A DNA stretch of 46,412 nt, taken from positions 1 to 46,412 of the forward strand of contig CALGYZ010000051.1 in NCBI GenBank assembly GCA_937934645.1. The letters are read 5' to 3'. The stretch is from an uncultured Bacillaceae bacterium. Its GTDB lineage: Bacteria > Bacillota > Bacilli > Bacillales > Caldibacillaceae. Of the stretch, positions 7,417-15,899 are shown one piece after another. Position numbers and translations under genes: made by a program. The notes under the pieces were generated by a model, which was not told the origin of the DNA, searched no databases, and saw only the letters and a program-made list of their open reading frames with translations. Each line of letters starts with the position of its first letter. Position 1 is the stretch's first letter.

Positions 7417-8496
7417 ATGATGGAAAAGCAGTTTCCGTTAAAAAAATTGATTGATCATGACGGGAATTTAACGGATAAGTCATATAAATCGAAAATCGAT
7501 GAATCTTTTTCCAAAAAGCTTTATTACCACATGTACAGAATCCGCATGTTTGACCGGAAAGCCATCAGACTCCAGCGCCAGGGCAGAATAGGAACGTATC
7601 CGCCGTTTGAAGGCCAGGAAGCGTCCCAGGCGGGAAGTGCCCTGGCGTTGAAAGAAGATGACTGGATGTTTCCGACATACCGGGACCACGGGGCAAAGCT
7701 TGTATTCGGCGCTGATATGACAGACACGCTTCTTTACTGGAACGGCCGGATTGAAGGTTGTGTTCCGCCGGAAGGAAGAAAGATTTTTCCCCCTGCCGTT
7801 CCCATCGCCACTCAGCTACCGCATGCCGCCGGTGCAGCCTGGGCTGAAAAATTGAAGGGTACAAACAATGCTGTCATCGTCTACTTCGGTGACGGGGCGA
7901 CATCGGAGGGGGACTTTCATGAGGGGATCAATTTTTCCAGTGTTTTTAAGGCTCCGGTTGTGTTTTTTAATCAAAACAACGGATATGCGATATCTGTTCC
8001 CGTAGCCCGGCAAATGAATTCCGAAACGATCGCTCAAAAAGCAGTCGCATACGGAATTCCCGGTATCCGGGTGGACGGCAACGATTGTTTCGCTGTCTAT
8101 TTCGAGACCAAAAAGGCTTTGGAGTATGCAAGGAAGGGAAACGGTCCAGTTTTGATTGAAGCGGTTACCTGGAGAAAAGGCGCGCATACCACCGCAGATG
8201 ATCCGACAAGATACCGTTCGGATAATGAAGGGAAAAAATTTACTGATCCTCTTGTCCGTTTGGAGAGATTTATGAAAAAGTCCGGCTTCTGGGATGAGCA
8301 GTGGTTATTCGGCATTGAAGAAACGGTAGAGGAGGAGATTAACACGTCCGTTGAAGAAATGGAACACTATCCCAAGCCTGATGTAAATGATTTGTTCGAT
8401 CATGTGTTTGCCCGTATGCCGGATGATCTTATGGAACAAAAAAAATCTTATTTGCGTTATTTAGGGGGGAAAAACGATGGTATTACGCATCGGTGA
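7417..8496 (+). CDS. 2-oxoacid dehydrogenase E1 component, alpha subunit
   Basis: Thiamine-diphosphate-dependent decarboxylase subunit of a 2-oxoacid dehydrogenase complex, 359 residues, intact. It shows the TPP/Mg motif GDGATSEGDFHEGINF ... QNNGYAIS, the YPPFEGQEASQAG segment and the phosphorylation-loop region RKGAHTTADDPTRYR. It resembles both PdhA and BkdA-type E1alpha; substrate cannot be read directly. Following phenylalanine dehydrogenase, a role in converting phenylpyruvate (or branched-chain 2-oxoacids) to the acyl-CoA is inferred. AGGAGGGGG precedes an ATGATG start. The gene starts 18 bases after the dehydrogenase and overlaps the beta subunit start by 20 bases. Confidence 0.85.
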   Translation: MMEKQFPLKKLIDHDGNLTDKSYKSKIDESFSKKLYYHMYRIRMFDRKAIRLQRQGRIGTYPPFEGQEASQAGSALALKEDDWMFPTYRDHGAKLVFGADMTDTLLYWNGRIEGCVPPEGRKIFPPAVPIATQLPHAAGAAWAEKLKGTNNAVIVYFGDGATSEGDFHEGINFSSVFKAPVVFFNQNNGYAISVPVARQMNSETIAQKAVAYGIPGIRVDGNDCFAVYFETKKALEYARKGNGPVLIEAVTWRKGAHTTADDPTRYRSDNEGKKFTDPLVRLERFMKKSGFWDEQWLFGIEETVEEEINTSVEEMEHYPKPDVNDLFDHVFARMPDDLMEQKKSYLRYLGGKNDGITHR

Positions 8497-9503
8497 TGTT
8501 TTAAAGCAAAAGGGAGATGCCGCCGTTAAAGATATGAACCTCCTGGAAGCTGTCCGCGATGCGATGAGAGTACTTTTGGAAACAGATAACCGGATCATGG
8601 ATTTTAGGTGAAGATGTGGGGAAAAACGGCGGAGTTTTCCGTGCGACGGACGGGTTACAGGATCAATTCGGGGAAATGCGGGTCGTCGATACCCCGCTTT
8701 CAGAGTCGGGAATTATCGGAACTTCTGTCGGACTGGCGGTTAACGGATTTAAACCGGTGGCTGAAATACAATTTTTGGGATTTATTTATCCGGCTTATGA
8801 TCAGATTATGACCCACGTTTCCCGCATCCGGCAGCTTTCCATGGGACATTATACTGTTCCTATGGTGATCCGCGCTCCATATGGGGCCGGTGTACGTGCA
8901 CCGGAGATCCATTCGGACAGTGTAGAAGCGATTTTTATGCATATGCCCGGAATTAAAGTCGTATGTCCGTCTACCCCGTACGATGCCAAGGGATTGCTGA
9001 TAGCCGCGGTTGAAGACCCAGACCCCGTATTAATGTTGGAACCGATGAAATTATACAGAGCGGGACGCCAGGAAGTTCCGATGGGAAAATATACGGTGGA
9101 AATCGGAAAAGGTCGCAAAGTGAAAGAAGGTTCCGATCTTACGTTAATTGCCTGGGGAGCTATGGTTCCGGTTGTGGAAGGGGCGACTGCAATGGCAGAA
9201 GACGAAGGGATCAGCTGTGACATTGTTGATTTGCGCACCCTTTCCCCTGTGGATCGGGAAATGATTTCCCGTTCAGTACAAAAAACGGGCAGGGCAGTTA
9301 TCGTACATGAAGCCCATGCAATCGGCGGACCTGCTGATCATATTTTGTCCGTGATCAATGAGACATCTTTCTTATACTTGCGGGCACCGGTGGAAAAAGT
9401 TGCCGGCTTTGATGTCCCGGTACCGTTTTTTGCCCTGGAAAATCATTTTCTTCCAACCCCGGACCGTGTATTGGACAGCATTTTAAGGACCGTACAATTT
9501 TAA
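8477..9503 (+). pseudogene. 2-oxoacid dehydrogenase E1 component, beta subunit, frameshifted
   Basis: The corrected product of 341 residues is the transketolase-like beta subunit (MNLLEAVRDAMRVLLETD, ILGEDVGKNGGVFRATDGL, VVDTPLSESGI, IHSDSVEAIF, VCPSTPYDAKGLL, DLRTLSPVDREMI). One extra G at 8599-8600 changes IMILGEDVG into a frame that stops at 8611; the rest continues in another frame to 9503. The start at 8477 follows GGGGGG within the end of the alpha gene; an internal ATG at 8534 matches the usual family N-terminus but has no good ribosome binding site. A functional E1 heterotetramer needs this subunit, so the lesion would inactivate the complex if real. Confidence 0.85.
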
Positions 9504-9531
9504 AAGAGTTGAGGATGAAGGAGGGAAACGA

Positions 9532-10764
9532 ATGATAGAAGTAAAACTTCATGATATTGTCGAAGGATTGACGGAGGGGGAAATCTTGCATTTCTTCGTC
9601 AAGCCGGGTGACCGAGTTCAAGTTGATCAGCCGGTTGCCGAGGTGCAAACAGATAAAATGGTTGCTGAGCTGCCATCACCCGCATCAGGAATTGTAAAGA
9701 AAATTGTTGTGGAAGAAGGAGAAACGGTGGAGGTCGGAACGGTCCTTCTTTATATCGAGAACGAAGACGGACATCAGGCAGATAAAATGGATAAAAAAGA
9801 AATGAATGTAAAAGAAAGGAAAGAGCCGGAAAAAAGAAATACACACCCGTCACCGTTCGGGCGTGTGCTGGCTACACCGTATACGCGGAAAATCGCCCGG
9901 GACCATCAAATTAATATTGAAGAAGTACCTCCATCCGACCCGTCCGGTCGGGTAACCGAGGAGGATGTTTATCAATATATCCGTCAAAAACAACAGCAGA
10001 AATCCTTGCCGAAGACTCCGGAAGAAAAGTGCAAGACCAAAATGGAAGGGAAACAGTTAGCGGAACACGGCCTTGTTGAAGAAGTTCCGCTCACCCGGGT
10101 CCGTAAGCAAATATCGGAAAAAATGAAACAATCCCTTTTTACCATTCCTCATGTTACATCCTTTGATGAAGTTGATATGACAAAATTAATGAAAGTAGCC
10201 GGAGAGTTAAAGGAAAGCGGGACTCCCATTACGATTGCTGCGTTTTTAATCAAAGCCGTCGTTAAAGCGCTGAAAGACTTCCCGGTCTTCAATGCGGAGC
10301 TTGATGAAAAATGCGAAAAAATAATATTAAAAAAATATTATAATATCGGGATTGCCGTCGATACTCCTCAAGGTCTTTTTGTACCGGTGATTCAAGATGC
10401 AGATAAAAAGTCCGTTAAAAAGATTCATGACGAAGTGAAACGGTTGAATGAAAAGGCACGTAACGGTAATTTGACCCCCGGAGATGTTAAAAACGGCACA
10501 TTTACCGTAAGTAATGTCGGCCCGCTTGGGAGTACCGGAGCAACACCGATTATCAACGCACCGGAAACAGCATTAATCGCTTTCCATAAAACGAGAAAAA
10601 TGCCGGTTTCCGGCCCAAATGATGAAATAAGGATTGCCCGCATGATGAATGTTTCTTTCTCTTTTGATCATCGCGTAGCTGACGGATTAACAGCGGTACA
10701 ATTTATTAACCGTTTTAAAGAGCTGGTGGAAGAACCGCATAAGCTGTTTTTGGAGTTGATATAA
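9532..10764 (+). CDS. Dihydrolipoamide acyltransferase (E2) of 2-oxoacid dehydrogenase complex
   Basis: The 410-residue E2 core, intact. One lipoyl domain at about residues 1-78 has the lipoylated lysine in VQTDKMVAELPSPASG. A charged linker follows, then the peripheral-subunit-binding domain (about 110-150, ATPYTRKIARDHQI ... PSGRVTEEDV). The catalytic acyltransferase domain (about 185-410) ends with FSFDHRVADGLTAVQF, containing the active-site His. A single lipoyl domain is typical of branched-chain type E2s, though not exclusive. GAAGGAGGG lies before the ATG. The E3 gene begins 2 bases after its stop. Confidence 0.9.
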   Translation: MIEVKLHDIVEGLTEGEILHFFVKPGDRVQVDQPVAEVQTDKMVAELPSPASGIVKKIVVEEGETVEVGTVLLYIENEDGHQADKMDKKEMNVKERKEPEKRNTHPSPFGRVLATPYTRKIARDHQINIEEVPPSDPSGRVTEEDVYQYIRQKQQQKSLPKTPEEKCKTKMEGKQLAEHGLVEEVPLTRVRKQISEKMKQSLFTIPHVTSFDEVDMTKLMKVAGELKESGTPITIAAFLIKAVVKALKDFPVFNAELDEKCEKIILKKYYNIGIAVDTPQGLFVPVIQDADKKSVKKIHDEVKRLNEKARNGNLTPGDVKNGTFTVSNVGPLGSTGATPIINAPETALIAFHKTRKMPVSGPNDEIRIARMMNVSFSFDHRVADGLTAVQFINRFKELVEEPHKLFLELI

Positions 10765-10765
10765 A

Positions 10766-12186
10766 ATGGTTGTCGGGGAAATCAGCCAAAAGCGGAATGT
10801 CGTCATAGCCGGAGGCGGTCCGGCGGTTATAGCGCGGCGATCCGTGCCGCGCAGCTCGGACTCCATGTAACATTAATTGAAGAAAAAGAATTAGGCGGCC
10901 TGTGTCTCAATAAAGGTTGTATACCGTCCAAATTGTTTGCCTATGCAGCGAAAAAGATGGCGGAGGCAAATCATTTGAAGGAACTCGGTATTTCCGGGCC
11001 GGATCAAGGGCTTAATCTTAATAAGCTTCTGGCATATAAGGAAAAAATCATCCGCATATTAAGAAGCGGTGTTGAATCTCTGTGTAAACATAACAAAGTT
11101 GAGATTGTTAGGGGAAAAGCATATTTTTTATCGGATGACCGGATCGGAGTTGAAAATGGCCACCAATTTGACATCTTTCAATTTGAACATGCACTTATTG
11201 CCACCGGCAGTATTTCCGTAATGCCGGACGGGCTGGTGAAAAACGGGAAGCGGACGATCCTGTCCCATGAAATATTCCAATTAGAAGAAATTCCCCATCA
11301 TTTAATTGTGTACGGGAATGATTATATAACATTGGAAGTAGCGACAACATTCCATGCCTTCGGGTCGAAAGTGACACTTTTGTGGGAAAAAAAGAATAAC
11401 TTTCCTTTTGATGAATCAGTTAACAAAGAGCTTTTACGATTGTTAAAAAGGAAGAAAATAACGGTTTACAAAAATGCGGTTGTTCAACATGCAGAAGAAA
11501 CCACTGAAGATATAACCGTCCATTTTCATTCATCCGGACTGAAAAGGGATTTAACCGGGACCTATTTGTTTATGGCGGGAAACAGAAGGCCGGATAAAGC
11601 AGAAATGGGGCTGGAGCGGATCGGTGTTCAATTTACCGAAAACGGTTTTGTACGAACGAATGAGAATATGGAAACATCGGTTCCTTCCGTATATGCGGTC
11701 GGTGATGTAACAGGTCCGCCGTTTTTGGCAGTCAAAGCAATAAAACAGGGAAAAACGGCGGTGGAAAAAATTGCCGGAAAGAAGACGGAGCTTGACTTTA
11801 CCTTTTTACCTGAAGTCGTTCATACGATTCCGCCGGTTGTAAGTGCCGGACTGACGGAACATGAGGCGCGGAAGACGGCGGGGGAAATCCGCATAAGCCG
11901 CTTTCCCTTATCGTCCGGCGGTTACGGCTGGATTACAGGAAAAAAGGATGGTTTTATAAAAGTGATTTCCGATGCAAAAACAGATCTTATCCTTGGAATT
12001 CATATGATCGGTGAAGGAGCAGTGGAGCTTTCCGGTCATTTTGTTCAATTGCTGGAAATGGCCGCCAGAGAGGAAGATGCGAAATTCCCGCTGTATGCCC
12101 ATCCGAGTTTCAATGAAGGACTGTTGGAAGCAGTTGAAGGTTTAATAGGGCAAGCCGTTCACATCCATCCGAAAATTGTCACGTAA
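10766..12186 (+). pseudogene. Dihydrolipoamide dehydrogenase (E3), one-base frameshift
   Basis: FAD-dependent E3 that reoxidises dihydrolipoamide with NAD+. The corrected length is 473 residues. It has the redox-active disulfide motif GGLCLNKGCIPSK, a central NAD domain, VYAVGDVTGPPFLAVKA (FAD site) and the C-terminal His-containing YAHPSFNEGLLEAV. One G is missing at about 10825-10826. As written the frame turns within the FAD-binding GGGPAGYSAAIRAAQLG and stops at 10868; the remainder is open from there to 12186. Start ATG 10766 is 2 bases after E2. Several Bacilli have another E3 gene, so loss of this copy could be complemented elsewhere. Confidence 0.85.
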
Positions 12187-12204
12187 TGTCCTTATGAAAA
12201 TAAT

Positions 12205-12244
12205 CCCCTGCGGTGCCTTATTCTTCAGCACCACAGGGGGTTCC
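12205..12244. terminator. Bidirectional terminator after E3 / flavin reductase genes
   Basis: CCCCTGCGGTGC pairs with GCACCACAGGGG around a short loop. It lies between the converging ends of the E3 operon and the minus-strand flavin reductase gene. Confidence 0.75.
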
Positions 12245-12266
12245 GGGCTTCTGCAGTATGGTGTTT

Positions 12267-12740
12267 TTACTCAATATGCTCTGTATTTAGTTTCCGGTAG
12301 CTTCCTTTATAAAAAATAAGGGGATCTCCGTCATGGATTTGTATATTGTTCACTTTGCCGACGACTAAAATATGATCGCCTTCTTCATACTGGGAAGAGA
12401 CTTCACAAGTCACATGGGCGAGGGCCCCCGGCAAAACAGGCAATTCTCTGAGACGGTCAAATTGGACATTATCCAGTGTTTTATTTTTCGAAGCAAATAA
12501 ATCAGATAATTCTTTCTGCCTTTCAGCCAAAATATTTATTGAAAACGCTCCGCTTTCCCGGATTTTTTCCAAAGTATAGGAATCTTTTTTAATTGAAATA
12601 AGTACAAGCATCGGATCCAATGAAACGGACATGAAAGCGTTAACGGTCATGCCGTATTTTTTTCCCTGAACTTCCGTTAATATAACCGTAACTCCTGTGG
12701 CAAACCTTCCCATCGCATCCCTGAATAAACGCTCGTCCAT
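12267..12740 (-). CDS. Flavin reductase-like domain protein
   Basis: A 157-residue FMN-binding split-barrel flavin reductase (HpaC-like). It reads MDERLFRDAMGRFATGVTVI, then GMTVNAFMSVSLDPMLVLISI (flavin binding), FSINILAERQ, and ends with DGDPLIFYKGSYRKL. Such proteins supply reduced flavin to two-component monooxygenases. The ATG at 12740 follows AAAGGAGTG; an open frame extends 285 bases further upstream but has no family match and no ribosome binding site. Its monooxygenase partner is not in the window. Being next to a phenylalanine-type catabolic operon, a link to hydroxyphenylacetate chemistry is possible but not shown. Confidence 0.8.
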   Translation of the reverse strand: MDERLFRDAMGRFATGVTVILTEVQGKKYGMTVNAFMSVSLDPMLVLISIKKDSYTLEKIRESGAFSINILAERQKELSDLFASKNKTLDNVQFDRLRELPVLPGALAHVTCEVSSQYEEGDHILVVGKVNNIQIHDGDPLIFYKGSYRKLNTEHIE

Positions 12741-12976
12741 TATATACACTCCTTTTATCTTTTGGGTAGTATGTAATGCTACATGCGAAAAAAACAATTT
12801 ACTATCAATATTGTACAAAAAACAAACATTTAATGGCAGTAAAAAGCTTTTCACATAAATTTTCCATATATTTCGAGGTGTTTCCGGGGAATAGTTTAAA
12901 AAATTTTTATCTTTTATTATAATAGATTTGTTCAGTATATTTAAACATATATGGCAAACGGGAAAGGATGGTATAG

Positions 12977-13354
12977 ATGTTGAAAAAACTCCATACTGAT
13001 AAAGCACCGGCGGCAATCGGGCCATATTCCCAGGGAATCCGGGCAGGAAACTTCCTCTTTATATCCGGACAAATTCCGGTGAATCCGGAAACAAATGAGG
13101 TCGTGGAAAGAGATATCGTTGTCCAAACGAATCAAGTGATGGAAAATATTAAATCAATATTGGAAAGTGAAGGCTTATCATTAAACAATATCGTAAAGAC
13201 CACGATTTTTTTACAGGATATGGAACAGTTTTCCACAGTAAATGAAATTTATGCCAAACATCTCGGTGACCATCGTCCGGCCAGATCAACGGTAGAAGTA
13301 AGCCGGCTCCCGAAAGATGTTTTAATTGAAATTGAAGTCATTGCGGCTATATAA
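12977..13354 (+). CDS. ridA: RidA/YjgF family 2-iminobutanoate/2-iminopropanoate deaminase
   Basis: A 125-residue RidA protein. Family marks are KAPAAIGPYSQGIRAGNFLFISGQIPV, the conserved Arg in HRPARSTVEVSRLPKDV and the terminal IEIEVIAAI. It hydrolyses reactive enamine/imine intermediates released by PLP enzymes. GGGAAAGGATGG precedes the ATG. It is transcribed divergently from the flavin reductase and ends at a strong hairpin (13353-13385). B. subtilis YabJ is the nearest kind I recall. Confidence 0.92.
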   Translation: MLKKLHTDKAPAAIGPYSQGIRAGNFLFISGQIPVNPETNEVVERDIVVQTNQVMENIKSILESEGLSLNNIVKTTIFLQDMEQFSTVNEIYAKHLGDHRPARSTVEVSRLPKDVLIEIEVIAAI

Positions 13355-13385
13355 ACCTTTCTCATTGATGAGAAAGGTTTTTTAT
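13353..13385 (+). terminator. Terminator after ridA
   Basis: AAACCTTTCTCA-ttga-TGAGAAAGGTTT followed by TTTT. Confidence 0.9.
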
Positions 13386-13467
13386 TGCGAAAAATATTAG
13401 CTTGAGAGGAAAATATCCGTATGTTAAAATACGAAATATCAGAAAATTCTAAAGGGGATGACAATTT

Positions 13468-14217
13468 ATGGGGAGGTTTCCTGTTCTTAAAGAAGCTGAA
13501 GAATTTTATTATCCGGGAAATGATATCGGTATTTTAATTCTTCATCATTTCTCCGGTTCCACGCACAGCACCCGTTATATCGGCGGGCAGCTGGCAGACC
13601 AGGGATTTACGGTATACGGACCGCGGCTCACCGGTCACGGCAAGTGTCCTGAAGATTTGGAGAAGGCAACATGCAATGACTGGATCCGCGATGTGGAAGA
13701 AGGGTTGGAAAAGCTGCGTGAGCGGTGCTCCAAATTATTTGTTGCCGGTTTATCCATGGGTGGAACGTTGTCGCTGTATTTAAGTGAACAACACGCAAAT
13801 ATTTCCGGTGTCATTCCGATAAATCCGGTAATCGATTTACCCGGATTGCGCCAAAAATATATTCAGAGCAAAAATAAGGGGGTCCGCTTTATCGGGGAAA
13901 ACGGTCCGATGTTACAAACAGAGATAAAAGAAGTCGCTGATTCACGGACACCGGTTCAGGCCATTAAGGAGTTACTCACTTTGATGGAAAAGGTAAAAAA
14001 AAATTTGCATAAAATCAGGGTTCCGGCTTTAATATTTTCATCGGTGCATGACCGTGTCGTCCCGCCGGAAAATGCCGAGTTTGTTTATTATTCTATTTCT
14101 TCCCGTGATAAAACGATTTTTTTCTTGAAAAACAGCGGCCATGTAGCGACATTGGATCATGATAAAGACTTAATTGCTGATCAGTGTATCCGGTTTATTA
14201 ACAGTCTAACGGGATGA
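13468..14217 (+). CDS. Carboxylesterase / monoacylglycerol-lipase-type alpha/beta hydrolase
   Basis: A 249-residue serine hydrolase like Geobacillus Est30 and B. subtilis YvaK. The nucleophile Ser96 lies in AGLSMGGTLSLYL. The acid is Asp in SSVHDRVVPPENAEF and the base His in LKNSGHVATLDHD near the C-terminus. The substrate-entry region has the family start VLILHHFSGS/THSTRYIGGQL. It is cytoplasmic, with no signal peptide. AAGGGGATGAC precedes the ATG. It stands alone between ridA and the proBA leader. Natural substrate is unknown; short-chain esters or monoglycerides are usual for the family. Confidence 0.88.
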   Translation: MGRFPVLKEAEEFYYPGNDIGILILHHFSGSTHSTRYIGGQLADQGFTVYGPRLTGHGKCPEDLEKATCNDWIRDVEEGLEKLRERCSKLFVAGLSMGGTLSLYLSEQHANISGVIPINPVIDLPGLRQKYIQSKNKGVRFIGENGPMLQTEIKEVADSRTPVQAIKELLTLMEKVKKNLHKIRVPALIFSSVHDRVVPPENAEFVYYSISSRDKTIFFLKNSGHVATLDHDKDLIADQCIRFINSLTG

Positions 14218-14431
14218 ACAGGTTTTTGTCGGAAAGGATATGAAAAGCAGTAGCAAGAATAGAAGGAACGATATCTCTTCCCATTATAACAAAAAAAACT
14301 TCCGGCATTTTTTCTAGTTTTTCATCTGATGTTTCCCCTTTTTGTTCAAACGATATCAATTTTTCAGTCTGTTTGCCAGAATGCTTGTGCTGCCGGTAAC
14401 TGTTTGACTGTATGAATATTTAAAAAAATAG

Positions 14432-14460
14432 TTGACAATTTTTCAAATTCTATTCATAAT
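14432..14460 (+). promoter_or_regulatory. SigmaA promoter of the proBA T-box transcript
   Basis: TTGACA (14432-14437), 17 bases, then CATAAT (14455-14460). The preceding stretch 14218-14431 has no gene or clear signal. Confidence 0.75.
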
Positions 14461-14469
14461 AGTGTTAAA

Positions 14470-14712
14470 TGTAATAGTTGAACGGTGAAGAAGGACCAGT
14501 ATGCAGTGTTTGAAATGCCAGAGAGCGAAACTTTTAAGCTGGAAGGTTTCGTCATTTTCAACCTGCAGAACCTGCCTTCAGAGTCCTGTGGAAAACCACG
14601 GGCGCATTTTCGCGTTATCGAATGAAAGTGGAGTGTTTTCAACACTCAATGACGGTGGTACCGCGGAAGAGAAGCTCTTTCGTCCTGTCAATTTCAGGAT
14701 GAAAGGGTTTTT
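14470..14712 (+). promoter_or_regulatory. T-box riboswitch, proline-specific, upstream of proBA
   Basis: The leader has the conserved T-box AATGACGGTGGTACCGCGG (14648-14666) that pairs with the uncharged tRNA acceptor end. A terminator hairpin follows (CTTTCGTCCTG / CAGGATGAAAG, 14678-14705, then T6). Stem I lies about 14480-14600; the 3' side of the likely specifier loop reads GAACCTG, giving a CCT (proline) codon at 14571-14573 followed by the usual purine. Binding of uncharged tRNA-Pro would favour the antiterminator and switch on proline synthesis. An open reading frame across this region is fortuitous. Confidence 0.92.
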
Positions 14713-14755
14713 TATTTACTATATTAATATATTTTTACAAACGAGGTTGTATAGC

Positions 14756-15871
14756 ATGTCAAAAGAACGCATCGTAGTGAAAATCGGCAGCAGTTCATTA
14801 ACGAACCAAGAAGGAGAAGTTGACAGAGAAAAGTTATCTGAACATGTAGCCGCCATCGCATCGTTGAAAAAACTTGGCCATGAAGTGATTCTCGTTTCTT
14901 CCGGTGCGGTTGCGGCCGGATTTAAAAAACTGGGCTATCCGACAAGGCCGGTGACGATCAAGGGAAAACAGGCAGCTGCCAGTGTCGGGCAGGGATTGTT
15001 GATCCAAACTTATATGGAAAAATTTAATGCTTATGATATAACAGCGGCGCAAATTTTATTGACCCGCTCCGATTTTTCCAACCGGGACCGGTACAGAAAT
15101 GCTTTTGCTACAATCACGGAACTATTGGACCGCGGCATTTTACCAATTATTAATGAAAATGACACAGTTGCGGTTGATGAATTAACTTTCGGTGACAACG
15201 ATATGTTATCCAGCCTTGTCAGCGGTTTTATCCATGCTGACCGGCTGATCATTTTAACTGATATCGACGGCATTTATGACAGAAATCCGAATGTAAATCC
15301 GGAAGCGAAAAAATATTACTTCTTGGAAGAAATTACCGATGAACTGATCGAACAGGCGGATACAACCGGTTCAAAGTTCGGAACTGGCGGCATGAAATCT
15401 AAACTTTTAGCAGCCAAAACCGCATTGTCGCTGGGTGTTTCCGTTTTTATCGGGACAGGCAGCGGAGAAAGGAAATTACTTGATATTTTGGAAGGAAAAG
15501 GAAACGGAACTTATATTTACAGCAAGGAACATCAAACATTAAATACGAAAAAGCAATGGATTGCCCTTCACTCCGAGTCATCAGGAAAAGTTTATGTGGA
15601 TCAAGGGGCTGTTGAAGCCATTTTGTATAACGGAAAAAGCCTGCTGTCTCCCGGTGTATTTAAAGTATCCGGCATGTTCGAAAAAGGTGATGTCGTTGAT
15701 GTTTACAGTATAAAAGGGTTTATCGGCAGAGGACAGGTGAGTGTGTCTTCTGAAGAGTTACGGCGGTACTTGGAAGAGAAGATAAGATCAGGGAAAGATT
15801 TTCAAAGAAAAGCGTTGGAAGTCATCCACCGGAATAATTGGGTAGAGGCTGATTTAACCATTTCACAATAA
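14756..15871 (+). CDS. proB: Glutamate 5-kinase
   Basis: The first step of proline synthesis: ATP-dependent phosphorylation of glutamate. 371 residues, with an amino-acid-kinase domain (VVKIGSSSLTNQEG, VSSGAVAAGFKKLGY, INENDTVAVDEL, GDNDMLSSLVSG, ILTDIDGIYDRNPN, KFGTGGMKSKL) and a C-terminal PUA domain (about 275-371). The ATG at 14756 lies after ACGAGGT and 50 bases past the T-box terminator. The frame is open upstream, but that is the riboswitch. proA follows after 28 bases. Confidence 0.95.
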   Translation: MSKERIVVKIGSSSLTNQEGEVDREKLSEHVAAIASLKKLGHEVILVSSGAVAAGFKKLGYPTRPVTIKGKQAAASVGQGLLIQTYMEKFNAYDITAAQILLTRSDFSNRDRYRNAFATITELLDRGILPIINENDTVAVDELTFGDNDMLSSLVSGFIHADRLIILTDIDGIYDRNPNVNPEAKKYYFLEEITDELIEQADTTGSKFGTGGMKSKLLAAKTALSLGVSVFIGTGSGERKLLDILEGKGNGTYIYSKEHQTLNTKKQWIALHSESSGKVYVDQGAVEAILYNGKSLLSPGVFKVSGMFEKGDVVDVYSIKGFIGRGQVSVSSEELRRYLEEKIRSGKDFQRKALEVIHRNNWVEADLTISQ

Positions 15872-15899
15872 ATAATATGTAAAGACGGGAGGAAAGAGA

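Noticed and set aside
12741..13025. N-terminal extension of the flavin reductase frame (about 95 extra codons)
   Set aside because: It overlaps the ridA start on the other strand, has no family match, and the ATG at 12740 has a proper AAAGGAGT site.
14501..14755. Extension of the proB frame through the leader
   Set aside because: The region is a T-box riboswitch with a terminator; proB starts at 14756 as in the family.
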